Shown: piece by piece, positions 21,401 to 28,400 of the stretch | How the letters are laid out: each line of letters opens with the position of its first letter | Position numbering within the stretch: the stretch's first letter is position 1 | Source: Verrucomicrobiota bacterium | GTDB lineage: Bacteria; Verrucomicrobiota; Verrucomicrobiia; Verrucomicrobiales; DEV007 | NCBI GenBank assembly: GCA_020630975.1 | Contig: JAHDID010000024.1 | Coordinates: 1 to 64,000 of the forward strand | Direction of reading: 5' to 3' | Length of the DNA: 64,000 nt | Notes under the pieces: generated by a model | What the model saw: only the letters and a program-made list of their open reading frames with translations | What the model was told of the DNA's origin: nothing | Databases searched by the model: none | Translations under genes and position numbers: made by a program

Positions 21401-24400
21401 AACTGTCGACCAGACAGGGGCGAATCTGAATGTGTCTACGACGGATTCGGCTTTCGTCGAGGGACAGGGTGTCAGTATTACCAAAGAGATTGTTTCAACA
21501 TCGGAGGACTCTACGGCACGGTCGGTAACGGGTATCGATGCCGCTGGTGCACCAGGAGCCGTATTTAACTTGGAAAGTCATTTCGGTCTGCAGGCAGGCT
21601 CCGTCACTCTCACAGATGGTGGTCAGAGCTTCACAGATGATGGCAATGGCTTCATCGTCGAGACATTAACTTCCGTTTCAGATAATGGCACCGATACCAT
21701 CACTCTTGTCGGTGACGAGATCGTGTCCGGTGCGATCAGTAATGGAACCTTTGACTTGGTGATAGGCTGGGATGGAACCAATACTATCCTCCAGCAGGAT
21801 GATGGCACTGGCACCAATACTCTAGTGACTGTGGCGACTGGCACCGTGGTCGGTGGCAACACCGTATTCACCTTCCCAGCGACAGCGCCATACTCAGGCA
21901 GCTATCAGCAGAGCCTAGCCGCAGTCGATTATGTCAATGGCACTGTGACTCTAAGCGATACGGCGAATGCAGGTGCGACATTCAGCTACACGACCGATAG
22001 CACGGGTAATACCACTCAGGATGTGGTAGCTGGTGAAGAGGTGGTCTATCGCCTCGCGGTGACTGTGCCTGAGGGGACGACTAATGGGCTGGTGCTGACC
22101 GATTCGATTCCTGATGGGCTCGAAGTCCTATCTGTATCTGTAGATACTTCAACGTTCGTTGGTACCGTTCCGGATATCGCAGTGGCAGGCGATACCTTCA
22201 CCGGCACTCTCAATGCAGCCGGGCCACTCGCTGTCGACGGGGCTGTGCAGGGTGCTGAGGACTTGGTCTTTACTGTGGGTAATCTCACGGTGGGGCACGA
22301 TCAGGACACTTCCAATGACCAGTTCGTCATTTTGGTGACTACTAGAGTGCAGAATGGATTGGAGTACAATCCGGTGGCCAATCTGGGCGATCCAGCCATC
22401 ACCACTGTGGATGATTTAAATAACACAGGCGAGGCAGCGTCTCTGTCGGTAGGGGATATCCTCACCAACACGGTCAGCTACACCTACAATGATGCAGCAG
22501 TCGGCGGTAGTCAGAATGCTTCTGGCTCTGCTAGCACGGGGAGTGCGTCGGTGGATGTGGAGTATGTCCAGCCCGAGTTGACCTTGGCAAAGGTCGTCGA
22601 CTCGCCAATCGTAGAGGCTGGTACCGTCGCTACCTACACGCTATCGATCGGGCACGATACTGCGTCTGCGGCTGATGCTCATGGCATCCACATCCTCGAC
22701 AAGCTTACCGAGACTCCGTTGGTCGATCCCGCGTCTCCTGCGGCAGCGGCTTTCAATCAGGGCAACTTCGTGAGTATCACCGTGACAAAGACACTGGCTG
22801 ATGGCTCGACCGAAAGTGTGACGATCAATAACATCGACTCGGTGGCCAATACCTACACCACCACTCCGGCGAGTAGCCCTCTGATTATTGCTAACAATTC
22901 AGACTTCACTACCGACAAGCTCGATATCCTTATCGATTCACTGGCTGTAGGGGAGACGCTAGCGGTGACTTACCAGGTAGAAGTCGGCGTGGAAAATGGG
23001 GCGGTGACCGACGCCATGGTGCTCGATGACAATAGCTCCATCAGCTCCGCTCCATCGACTGACGACCCAGGCACGGATATCAATAACACCGTGCACATGG
23101 GATGGTTCTCGACCACGATCGATCCGAGCGACCCCAATCCTGAGGTGGCTCAACTGCAGCTGACCAGTTCCGCATCGGTGGAGGTCGTCACCTCTACCGA
23201 TCTCCAGATCACTAAGACTGATGGGCAGGTACTGCGTCACCGTGATGAGGTGTATGTCTACGATCTGACGGTCACCAACACCGATCGAGTCGATTTGGGT
23301 AATGGCGTGGATATCGAAGCCAACCCCGCAGCGATCGATGTGGTGGTGACCGATGTCCTACCAGAGGGCTTGTTGTTCGATCCATTTACGTCTACAGCGA
23401 GCGCACTCGGTGGCGGCGGAGATATTCTTTCGATTAGTTATCCAGGTGGTGCCACACCCGTGGTAGCGGCCAACTTCGTCGGCGCTACTCTGGCGGCTCA
23501 GCCTAACCCAGGCGATTGGGCCTACGATGCGGCGACACGAGAGATCACTCTGTTTCTTGGCAATCTGTCGACGGATTCAGATTTGAGTGGTCAGGACAAC
23601 CCTAACATCGTGCAGATCCGTATCGAGACTCAGGTCGACCCAGTGTTGGACGCTGACCTGCCGGGGACTACGAGTCTGACTAATACCGCTACCGTCAATC
23701 GTATCGGGCGCGACACCGTAAGTGGAGATCTGATCCTCGATCGTGTCATAGCCGATCCTAATAGTGAGGACAATACCGCCTCGGATACCAATATCGTATC
23801 AGTCGGCGATCTCACTGTGACAAAAGATGATGGTACTCAGCAGCGTGAGGAAGGGGAGTCGTATGAGTATACCCTGACTGTGAGCAATGCAGAGGTCCAT
23901 ACCGATGGTATCCTCGCGGGCATCAGTGGCTCTCCTGCTACGAATGTGGTGCTGGAAGATATCCTGCCAGAGTTTCTTGAGTTTAATGAGAATGTGCTAG
24001 TGGTCACCGATAATAATACAGGTGCTAGCTTCAGCATACTAAAGACCACATCGGCGACACCTCAAATCGGTCAATTTACCGTAGTGGAGGAAGCTGATGG
24101 CTCGACTCGTATCACCATGTATCTCGGTGGTATGTCGCATACCTCTGATACGAGCCTGACGAATAGCGATGGCAATACACTGGCTTATCATTTCTCCAAT
24201 TCTCTCAGCTTACAGATCCCGGTGAAGGTTCTCGATGAACTGCCTCAGACCTTCTCAGGTACAGTGGAGATTCTCAGTCGGGTGACGGTGACTTCTGATA
24301 CTGACCGCGATGGTGCGTTCGACATCAATCTCACTCCGGAGAATGATAACGATCAAGATATCGATGAGTTGATTTTGGGCTCAGATTTCATAGGAGGTAG

Positions 24401-24926
24401 CCAGATTTTCCAAGGCTTCCGTCTGATTGGTAACTTTCAGGGCGTGTCGGAAGATGATGACGCCCCTGAGGAGCAGCCGATTTTGACGATGATGCCATTT
24501 TACTCTGGCTCAGCCGATCCAGGGACCGTCTTGAATATCAAGATCGTCGGATCCGAGGGTGGTGCTTTCCCAAATGGCGAAGTGACAGTCGTGGCAGATG
24601 CAGCGGGTGGCTGGCTGGCTAAGTTGCCGGGTTTGATTCTGACAGATGAGCCCCATGTGGTGGTGATCACACAGACGGCGCCGGCTTGGGATCAGAATCC
24701 TGAGAGCCATGGCTACAATCTGCGTACCTACTTCGCACCGGCCATAGCCAAGACTCACACCCAGGTCGAGGAGCTCACTGTAGGCACGGTCATGGGGCGT
24801 CGCCTATCATCGGTCTCTCTGGAGAACTCTCTGGAATCTAGCCGCGAGCCAAATGGCAACATCAACGAGGACTGGCGTGCCAAGAATTACGAGTACTTAC
24901 CGAAATCTGTAATCGCGGGGATGTAG
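9480..24926 (+). CDS. Giant LEPR-motif surface protein 1 with DUF11-like, lectin-like and repeat domains
   Basis: 5148 residues. A basic N-terminus (about 1-40) leads to LEPRVLFSG at 47-55, the LEPR-x-LL-type motif found at the start of large Planctomycete/Verrucomicrobial secreted proteins. DUF11-like domains recur along the chain (for example VEVVKRGPDDTALGPSDV near 353 and ITKTDGQVLRHRDEVY near 4575). An aspartate-rich, EF-hand/thrombospondin-3-like stretch lies near 853-903 (DRDVDGDGTVSAEE). About ten degenerate PGS...GxI(D/N)YxTG repeats lie mainly between 1350-2213 and 3473-3773, with one or two near 4020-4180. An L-type-lectin-like domain spans about 2678-2905. The last 170 residues contain GFRLIGNF, PFYSG..DPG and AD.AGGW, related to the ends of giants 2 and 3. 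Start ATG 9480 has no Shine-Dalgarno. Likely a secreted or surface adhesin; export route and ligand unknown. Confidence 0.9.
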   Translation: MIPKSETEQSRNWFFQRCRFHANAKRNQRGRKKRGRKSSRPLFAEILEPRVLFSGSPVPEVAVDATQPVRSELITPVDGEGTGTRQGPNLNGSNANAGAGEANEEMLEEHFTFTVEFENAATGGGNTGYGPYIDVVVSEAVEIDAPAREMGESTDIELLVSDTRAIALTNTQVIGKVYNAEDLAIADEAVQQLTDPGYSSAWRAYGTDNVWVRPSLSFAGAAAAGPTASSPGGNPVFNQHPLLAGHPSGRLDANDYQAGDKFYVARLPVGSMTEGQSPLNIRFTGRLDQDPHGDSTYGAKEGQAIDIRARGGFYLGSDPEDNPDEDAPIAHLENHGNPPANNNLFVSDEIIPRVVEVVKRGPDDTALGPSDVMNFQIEVDIAAGQTVDDLVLEEIIPAGLVYVPNSLQISFEYMEGIPTVDNVVQPTGDGTLRIEFGELTAGSNFDPITNDYLQEQEEDLFWNTAGGPDFRGDNVRHANIYITYQAYAGDPSVLGGATIGNPNYNETTNRLAVDLTTDASVTGNFTDAEGNVVVVSDDDTGSGVNNNQRVDSDSWTEDVSGLIGRKVLTARYDNGGNLVSAGPNTRNSIPGDIIEYTLEMSASDFLSFDQLNFQDYLDDGLAYYENTSLNVGDSVTSTTTFQSYWALYQDGVDVVGATRAGFGSELTFEDVSTWEVFTSPHIEANVAIGNNYVNNIHEPANFGKDLLTWNLSTEALIEDGATSTATIASGLAQIALANADSLLVDLTPERTTAIFDETVTVSPVVTNLSFEVTLTDGAVLTVVPDPSNAQNLLVVQNVTNGDPLVTAYTVAWTAGNAPDFSADSVTGEFQVFADGVAIDVTAAEATYDRIHRFGALVDRDVDGDGTVSAEESTLVGGGASLDRNNDGLADGFDTDSDGELDVQTHLSGNIDGGFRFDYDAPADFVVDAQTHGVDPISSDGRTLNRDIDPSDKLFIRFFARVEGSQVNESGTGDDDVNLRDSLYNNSIAEGVQVIGGETIGTDFIPTDNDELVRDADQWHFEVEGGQFRKFTVAVNGESILDADPNDGVTDQFDNVTGDFGADGNVDNPVLKIGDTITYRLRAELPLAQAENLFIEDFLPLPVFDVSTDYPNGAVQMVTGSSAAQYAGDDATGIPGVGQSVLGNAISWTYGPDHNIPDDVIQASNGDPIPDLLTYQGTVTDSTSAPPFSVTFNPNSNSVVWNFGTISQDINSANPGAVIDILFTVELNAQQFSDDFELSNTARTNFTNSNDEQRGPGADITSVDLLSPDLNIRKGVIAVTPGTSLDGPELIGNDDGEQSDLAFSGPDAEFADADHSQTNNTFNALTLGAGNTETIEDEVLVEIVNGALSAHLDRSNIVPGEPVTLEITHNGTVVTLTDNGTAPIGNFTVGTFPTGGGNQIVVNSGTINYQTGEIIIDADVTSEYTADFGAANNQLSVTGATVLNQVNNNVLTSDNLFTGSGVSSARTVIPGSVELTVEDTGFTDFPTIRDTDHNGDGANGALYLINFDSGGSPVSSSLIGRINYVTGDYNFRIQLATIDVPVSLSADFDHAGQTASTITGTAVDGVSNFNSGSAILPGTVNIDLNGYIIVDNVGAPAGQLFQQGGDGTPIGTIDYRTGAISFSAVDSVPLTADYTANSGPGIITSEYIHGVNDFTGETQLENFSDFVDSNVRNVDAGDVLTYGIFVENVGAERAFDIKIADEILAGLDTLNADLSTSLTGADSASDLLAALNLQIWRGDGTALAEGTDYNVEFTPGTNVSADMTGLLTGTQAVPGTLPASSVIIPGSYEIIIDGDVGGSIAHQLRIFDEPVLNATQGLDNGGVGRLHYLNPSTGSMQQVGTINYVTGQITWSSAIVNSDGTDVTGNAATINYDVAELLSANRGGPVTFGLGNTPMAESETNGASKSSFRTVVDQSELVPGSVTVLVDYFGRGELEFRDDMQGGFTLVSAPGIAAITNVDGSIDYENGEVNISWDDTWDGAVTYKAANTTGGTATTLHLQFSDSRALHNIGGTVTAPSTTSTPTGPFDTAVYVPTGGAIIPGSFDLVIAQEAGVTAEDRHYLDDGRGNLVRDDNQDGAVGASENFIVGAINYSTGEFSLTHQNSDRDNGTAAIGTLNYELADTTTLSDESETVSLVDGSLTGHTLGTPAGQFILPGTVSITNLEGGTPLHETITDDGLGNLVIIDNLGQEVRVGTVDYSTSDIDIDYAELQDIALDYATTNAFRLHFNNAAGTLEAGRTASSELPDNESGSNVLVITYDLEVGDEFNPNEEFANTAAIDGYSATAGGANVLIDNGGGAVNLERPTDAATAEGTDATVQKRLMSTNQDHTTFTTFQAVTIEFNDGSGLNAADFTINNTATGSFDANQQTNLNTINLESANAIGVEAFRHRNTSPTIYLGDNVTINLNENTGFFDSTDTTRYSATSDASDGITQEGIIYIPGVTDNPDLSILQIGSVMENTPWDGTDPALDGIGTFGQYRGSVGLTIDPASVTDANSNSIDPAGLADDGSGLREATQLIAGTNTVSSPAIDDNFVSPFSTVFTIPDYPTYTWGDGTTVGAFMNGFDIIVDPGGPNEAHYSTNSRDPLQPGNVDFSTLEPGNLRNDIFAKGGNLPSGITPGTIVGHQDIDLDGEADLDEDGQIRFLESINPNGDNVILTYIYGVPEASVSYYNTEQPVALDWETNFEWTVVGSGRDGGNTTQGMSFVIQADPDGANAIGLTNPAETRFTGVSNHGVRGDSGFNLEPHIEIKFDYDWNRDGDGNVGEIVIARDGATNGRTDLQHVEFPFTNLINDNIAGAQGDHVRGGTGDTSLDTTNRDTSTPQWHQFNAANFDANIQYDSGNETLTIVVNALDDTGTVIATSGPIVQTNFNVVDLLGSGSAFVGFGASPSLNNGSANLITSFDFTGTFSNDQHHQNVGTQGEDVAIGEIVDFALIVDVPEGTTEHLSVTDILPAGLELLDVEIITTQAASGGLLDADFGGTIDPSRFTVDIGTTTTNLTRAQVQTQNPNGPEEIVIRLEQPIVNNHDAVQDSTGDDETDVPVSFNNDKFLIRVSTRVLNGVDYDPLADGVLPDTVGATPTEVTDAANGNVGLNTDLSDNSHDPTNLDGHDHADLLNDVRLQYLDGDGADLDTDAGGTQPLVTVEGNSVEIDLVEPQLKINKELVNTSRPGGSIVQVGESAFFVVEIEHTQLAEGDAAQSTADAFNVNIFDNLTAGNGLLGAALSNGEARIVKLEILSAPGYINGGDPGALYDLTGQLPVVSNPDGIFTSNIADYTSGAETGRGMPDGSAFDLATNIQNNILDFTLDRLDLGDKFVFAYEIAIDNPSLVNSDLGGVGTNDVENEAHITYYSLPVDGNGDNVIDSGLEEIREYTASDSASIQVVENDVQINIVKGVLAVNSDGNALTDFTTDATSTGAGTGTITSDPWAAAGESGHATGFPISDGTFFNPGPITINGTIIGETNPAFNSQYLEVSAADGATLANGVNRVLPGSVTLSILTDPDGDTTAEVNYRVTDRFGDGDLYYERRIGTDGSGDPIWRTIDIGDGAVGSIDYVTGDYAFNIPETSTASFRFSESLRGDVIRVVSGTSGTVALPQPLIVPGTFEVFADGLTTTPLYTEPATPNGTLVDGGGTQVAWINYAKGEVTFLSGVPSVPAATISYTYSATSEVAANDELPDATNGATTGTLSSAKQFTVPGSYEVVTGDLRMMDVFADGRLFVVDSSNNPILLDSSGNPTTDPALAIPVGTIPGVSISTSGVTYPVVASVSFDLPTAIANTGNTTAYDNLIRSQSITADYQTYEASTNQSLTSEVLHAGSGTTTQWNEFIDRDLTEANGGVNAGDIVTFGIFVENSGRDSAFDLVLTDGLFDFQGNDVLFDGATLGDLANGTIDASVVASAINLQVYRGNGEALTYTLDYVGGDLQITIDEELDGANPLERISGENVFMITYDVEVQDSFGAGDFIGNVSRVESYAAADGGGAITVDQTGANLNVSTTDSAFVEGQGVSITKEIVSTSEDSTARSVTGIDAAGAPGAVFNLESHFGLQAGSVTLTDGGQSFTDDGNGFIVETLTSVSDNGTDTITLVGDEIVSGAISNGTFDLVIGWDGTNTILQQDDGTGTNTLVTVATGTVVGGNTVFTFPATAPYSGSYQQSLAAVDYVNGTVTLSDTANAGATFSYTTDSTGNTTQDVVAGEEVVYRLAVTVPEGTTNGLVLTDSIPDGLEVLSVSVDTSTFVGTVPDIAVAGDTFTGTLNAAGPLAVDGAVQGAEDLVFTVGNLTVGHDQDTSNDQFVILVTTRVQNGLEYNPVANLGDPAITTVDDLNNTGEAASLSVGDILTNTVSYTYNDAAVGGSQNASGSASTGSASVDVEYVQPELTLAKVVDSPIVEAGTVATYTLSIGHDTASAADAHGIHILDKLTETPLVDPASPAAAAFNQGNFVSITVTKTLADGSTESVTINNIDSVANTYTTTPASSPLIIANNSDFTTDKLDILIDSLAVGETLAVTYQVEVGVENGAVTDAMVLDDNSSISSAPSTDDPGTDINNTVHMGWFSTTIDPSDPNPEVAQLQLTSSASVEVVTSTDLQITKTDGQVLRHRDEVYVYDLTVTNTDRVDLGNGVDIEANPAAIDVVVTDVLPEGLLFDPFTSTASALGGGGDILSISYPGGATPVVAANFVGATLAAQPNPGDWAYDAATREITLFLGNLSTDSDLSGQDNPNIVQIRIETQVDPVLDADLPGTTSLTNTATVNRIGRDTVSGDLILDRVIADPNSEDNTASDTNIVSVGDLTVTKDDGTQQREEGESYEYTLTVSNAEVHTDGILAGISGSPATNVVLEDILPEFLEFNENVLVVTDNNTGASFSILKTTSATPQIGQFTVVEEADGSTRITMYLGGMSHTSDTSLTNSDGNTLAYHFSNSLSLQIPVKVLDELPQTFSGTVEILSRVTVTSDTDRDGAFDINLTPENDNDQDIDELILGSDFIGGSQIFQGFRLIGNFQGVSEDDDAPEEQPILTMMPFYSGSADPGTVLNIKIVGSEGGAFPNGEVTVVADAAGGWLAKLPGLILTDEPHVVVITQTAPAWDQNPESHGYNLRTYFAPAIAKTHTQVEELTVGTVMGRRLSSVSLENSLESSREPNGNINEDWRAKNYEYLPKSVIAGM

Positions 24927-24969
24927 ACCCCGTGCCCTCAAATACGTTACAAAATCGCGCCGAATAGGA

Positions 24970-24999
24970 TTGACACTCAATTCTGATTTATGATATAAT
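24970..24999 (+). promoter_or_regulatory. Consensus sigma-70 promoter with near-leaderless start
   Basis: TTGACA at 24970-24975 and TATAAT at 24994-24999 are both perfect consensus hexamers, separated by 18 bp. Transcription would begin about 25006-25007. The following gene starts at GTG 25007 or ATG 25013, so the mRNA would have a leader of 0-7 bases. The -10 box sits inside an imperfect palindrome (TGATTTATGATATAATCA, 24985-25002), a possible operator. It lies 44 bp after the stop of giant gene 1; a short hairpin over that stop (CGGGG 24916-24920 / CCCCG 24928-24932) has no T-tract. Confidence 0.8.
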
Positions 25000-25012
25000 C
25001 AGGATTGTGATT

Positions 25013-25390
25013 ATGGTAAATTCAGAGTCGCACGGCTGGGAGTGCTCCCTGCCGAAGACTTTTTTCTCTCCTGTTGATGATGAGGGGGAAGTTCTGTCGA
25101 CTCTGGATGATCCGTCTGAACCTTTGGAGACCTCTACGCCTGAGGTGGTCGTGCACCGTAGCATGCTACCGGTAGTTTATCGCAGTTGGGTCGATGCGGC
25201 TCGTCAGCTGCACAGTCTCGCCGTAGCAGCTTTCGGTCGGCTAGCCAGTCGTTTTGGGCTGCAGGTTCTGCCACTGGTCACCGATCACAACTGCTGTGTA
25301 GTTGCGATTCGCAATGGGCCAGCACCACCCTGTTTCACGCGCTTTCGTAAAAACTATCAAAACAAGGTATTAGCGGTGTACGCCATTTAG
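25013..25390 (+). CDS. Small hypothetical protein between giant genes 1 and 2
   Basis: 125 residues from ATG 25013 (GTG 25007 would add two). It has an acidic first half (DDEGEVLSTLDDPSEPLETS) and a more hydrophobic, amphipathic second half (MLPVVYRSWVDAARQLHSLAVAAFGRLASRFGLQVLPLV), ending with a basic segment and a CC pair (NHCC-like: DHNCCVVAIRN). No signal peptide and no known domain recognised. Support for it being real: a perfect TTGACA-18-TATAAT promoter directly upstream and a palindrome plus T-run directly downstream, so it has its own transcription unit between two giant genes. Function unknown; a regulator or export helper for the giants is only a positional guess. Confidence 0.6.
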   Translation: MVNSESHGWECSLPKTFFSPVDDEGEVLSTLDDPSEPLETSTPEVVVHRSMLPVVYRSWVDAARQLHSLAVAAFGRLASRFGLQVLPLVTDHNCCVVAIRNGPAPPCFTRFRKNYQNKVLAVYAI

Positions 25391-25415
25391 GTGTGCACCT
25401 CTAGTGCCTTTTTTT
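25389..25415 (+). terminator. Candidate terminator after the small gene
   Basis: The palindrome AGGTGTGCACCT (25389-25400) overlaps the TAG stop codon and is followed, after eight bases, by seven T residues (25409-25415). The stem is short (5 bp with a 2-base loop), so strength is uncertain. Confidence 0.35.
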
Positions 25416-25461
25416 ACATCCTACCCATACCTCTACCCTATCCCTGTCCCATCCCTACAAC

Positions 25462-28400
25462 ATGAAGACTAATCGACACACCTCAGTGCCTTCGAGTCCT
25501 GAATCTCGCGAGTATATCGCAGAAGCCTTGGAGCCTCGCGTCCTATATTCCGCAGCACCGGTAGCGGTCCCTGTGGAGATCGAAGAACAAGTCGAATCCG
25601 GAGAAGATGCAGCCCGGCAGCTAGCGGGCTTCGAGTCTGCAAATGCGTTTGCTGAAGAATTTGGGGTCGATTCAATAGGGTACAGTGGGAATTCAATAGG
25701 GTACAATGGCGCTGAGTCGACCATCGCCGATAGCGCAACGGTCCGTATCCTGAATGTGGAGCAGCTCAACTCACTAATCGATGAGGCAGAGAGTCGCTGG
25801 GAGCAGTCCGGTCTATCTACGGATCAACTTGCTGTTTTGGAGGAGATCGATTTTCAGATAATCGATCTCGATGGACCTACACTAGGCTACGCAGAGGGTA
25901 GCACGATCGTCATCGATGCAGATGCTGCAGGCATGGGCTGGTATGTGGATTCCACACCTGCTGATGATAGTGAGTTTAGCGGCAGCACATTCGGTGCGAT
26001 GGAGAGTGTCGACCTGCTGTCGGTGATGACGCATGAGATCGGCCATGTTCTCGGATTGCAAGATGTCTACGATGTGGCTCAGGCGAATGATGTCATGTAT
26101 GGCTTGTTCGAGGCAGGCGAGAGACGCAGCATCGCCGAAGGGCGTGCGGAGGGTAGCGAGATGCTCAGCCTGGTGGGTGCGCACTTTGCTACGGCTACTG
26201 TCGATACGGGTACCGGTGTCGTTGATGTGACTGGAGACGGTACCAATACAAACACGTTCACTGAAGTGGGAGGCAATCTATTTCTCAACGGAAATGATCT
26301 GGGCATCGCCACTTCTGCTGTGACCCAGCTCAGCTATATCGGAGCTAATGCTACGAACGATGTGGTTCGATTTGAGGGAACCTTAAATTTCGGAGACACT
26401 ACGATCGATATCGGCTCTACGGTGTCGAATGGCGCATCCAATGGTGTTCGAGATATTGATTTCCGAGGCGACGTGATTCTCACTGGTAGCGGTTCATTTA
26501 CAGGGGTGGCGCATCGTACGATTGAATTTGATCCGAATGATATATCGGGCACGACGTCGGGTATCACGACAGAGGACGGAAATATCAGTCTGACTGCGAT
26601 CCGTGATGATGGTAATGGTGATGGGATCCGCTTTCGGGAAGGTACCAACACCGTACAATCTACAAATGGAAATATCTATCTAGAAGGCGAAGCGAATGGA
26701 ACAGGTAGTTCTAGACGGGGGGTCTTTATGGCTAATAATGGCACGACAGTGATACAGACTTCTGGTGATATCACCATCATAGGCCGAGGCGCAGGGGACG
26801 ATGATGGAAATGTCGGTGTGCTACTTGACGATAATGCAACTGTGCAGACAACAGGCTCAGGGAGTATATCAATCACAGGCACAGCGGGCGGAGGCAACGT
26901 GGACACCGACAACCCAGCCGATGGTAATGATTCCAATGACGGTATTTTTATCGACGGGCGGATCATATCAGGCGATGGTAATATTACCCTTGTGGGTACT
27001 GGTGGCACAGGGCTGGGTGACGATGCTGATGGTAATGATGGTGTCGATCTATCCAATAATAACGCTCTGATCCAAAGCAGTGGAGGACTGATTTCGATCA
27101 CGGGGACTGGCGGGCAGACGGCCACGACTGGTGGAGTTTCGGATGGCAATAGAGGCGTTTATATCGACGATGGCAATATCGTAGCCACAGGGAATGCGTC
27201 GATCTACATCGAAGGCACTGGCGGTACGGGGAATTCCTTCCTCCGTGGTGTACTGATAGCCAACGATGGTGAAAGTATCACAGCAGAGGATGGAGATGTG
27301 ACCATTGTCGGAGTCGGGGGGACGAGCAATACAGCTACAGGAGCAAATAATGATGGAGTCCGAATCGATGACGAGATCACGATCACTGGTAGTGGTAGTG
27401 TATCGATCACCGGTACAGGTGGGTCTGGAGGTTTTAACCCTGCGAATAATGATAGTTCGCACCGTGGTGTTACGTTTAATGCTACTGATGCTACAGTCAC
27501 GACGAATACCGGAAACATCACAATCGTCGGGCAGGGCGGTAATGCGACCGATGGTGATCTCAATGATGGTGTGCAATTCGGTAGTTCGGGCGACCGACTC
27601 GTTTCGACTTCTGGAAACATCTCGGTAACGGGGACCGGTGGCGAAGGTAGGCGCGAAGCTCGTGGCGTGTATGTAACGTCAGGTACAGTGATTAGGTCTG
27701 GTGGCAATATTGCCATCACAGGTACAGGAGGGGATGCGGATGAGACGACTCCGACCGTGGAGTCTGATCAGATGGTAGGGGTCGAAGTGGATGGCAGCAT
27801 CATCGCTAGCGGTACAGGAACGGTGACGATAGTCGGGAATGGCGGAACGGGTAACGATGACAATCATTTCGGGATTGACCTGAGTAATGCAGCGTCTCTG
27901 ATCGAGGTAGAGGACGGCGATATGACGCTAAATGGGACGGGCGGGACAGGTGATGCTTCAGGCTTCGGAATCCGCTTGCAGCTAGACGGTGCCACCCTTC
28001 GGTCTACAGGTTCTGGCGATATTAATGTGATCGGTACAGGCGGCGATAGCGTGAGTAATAACAGAGGGATCTATGTGGAAGGCGCGGTATTGATCGATAG
28101 TCAAGGGACAGGTGCGATCAATATCACCGGCACGGGTGGTACAGTGGGCTCCAATGCTGATGGCATGCTGTTCACGCGCAACACAGGTCAAACCAATCGC
28201 GATGAATTCGCAACCATACAATCGAACAGCGGAGCTATTACGATTGTCGGTACTGGTGGGCCTGATATTGGTGCGGGCGGCGGCGCAGATGGTATCCAAG
28301 TGAACGATGGAGATGCCACCAACGGTTTTACGGTAACCAGCACGTCTGGAAATATCGATATCACCGGTCGAGCTGGACTCGGCGGTGGCAACGACCAGCG

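Noticed and set aside
24760-24926. PEP-CTERM or LPXTG sorting signal at the end of giant 1
   Set aside because: No PEP motif, no LPXTG, and no C-terminal hydrophobic helix with basic tail.
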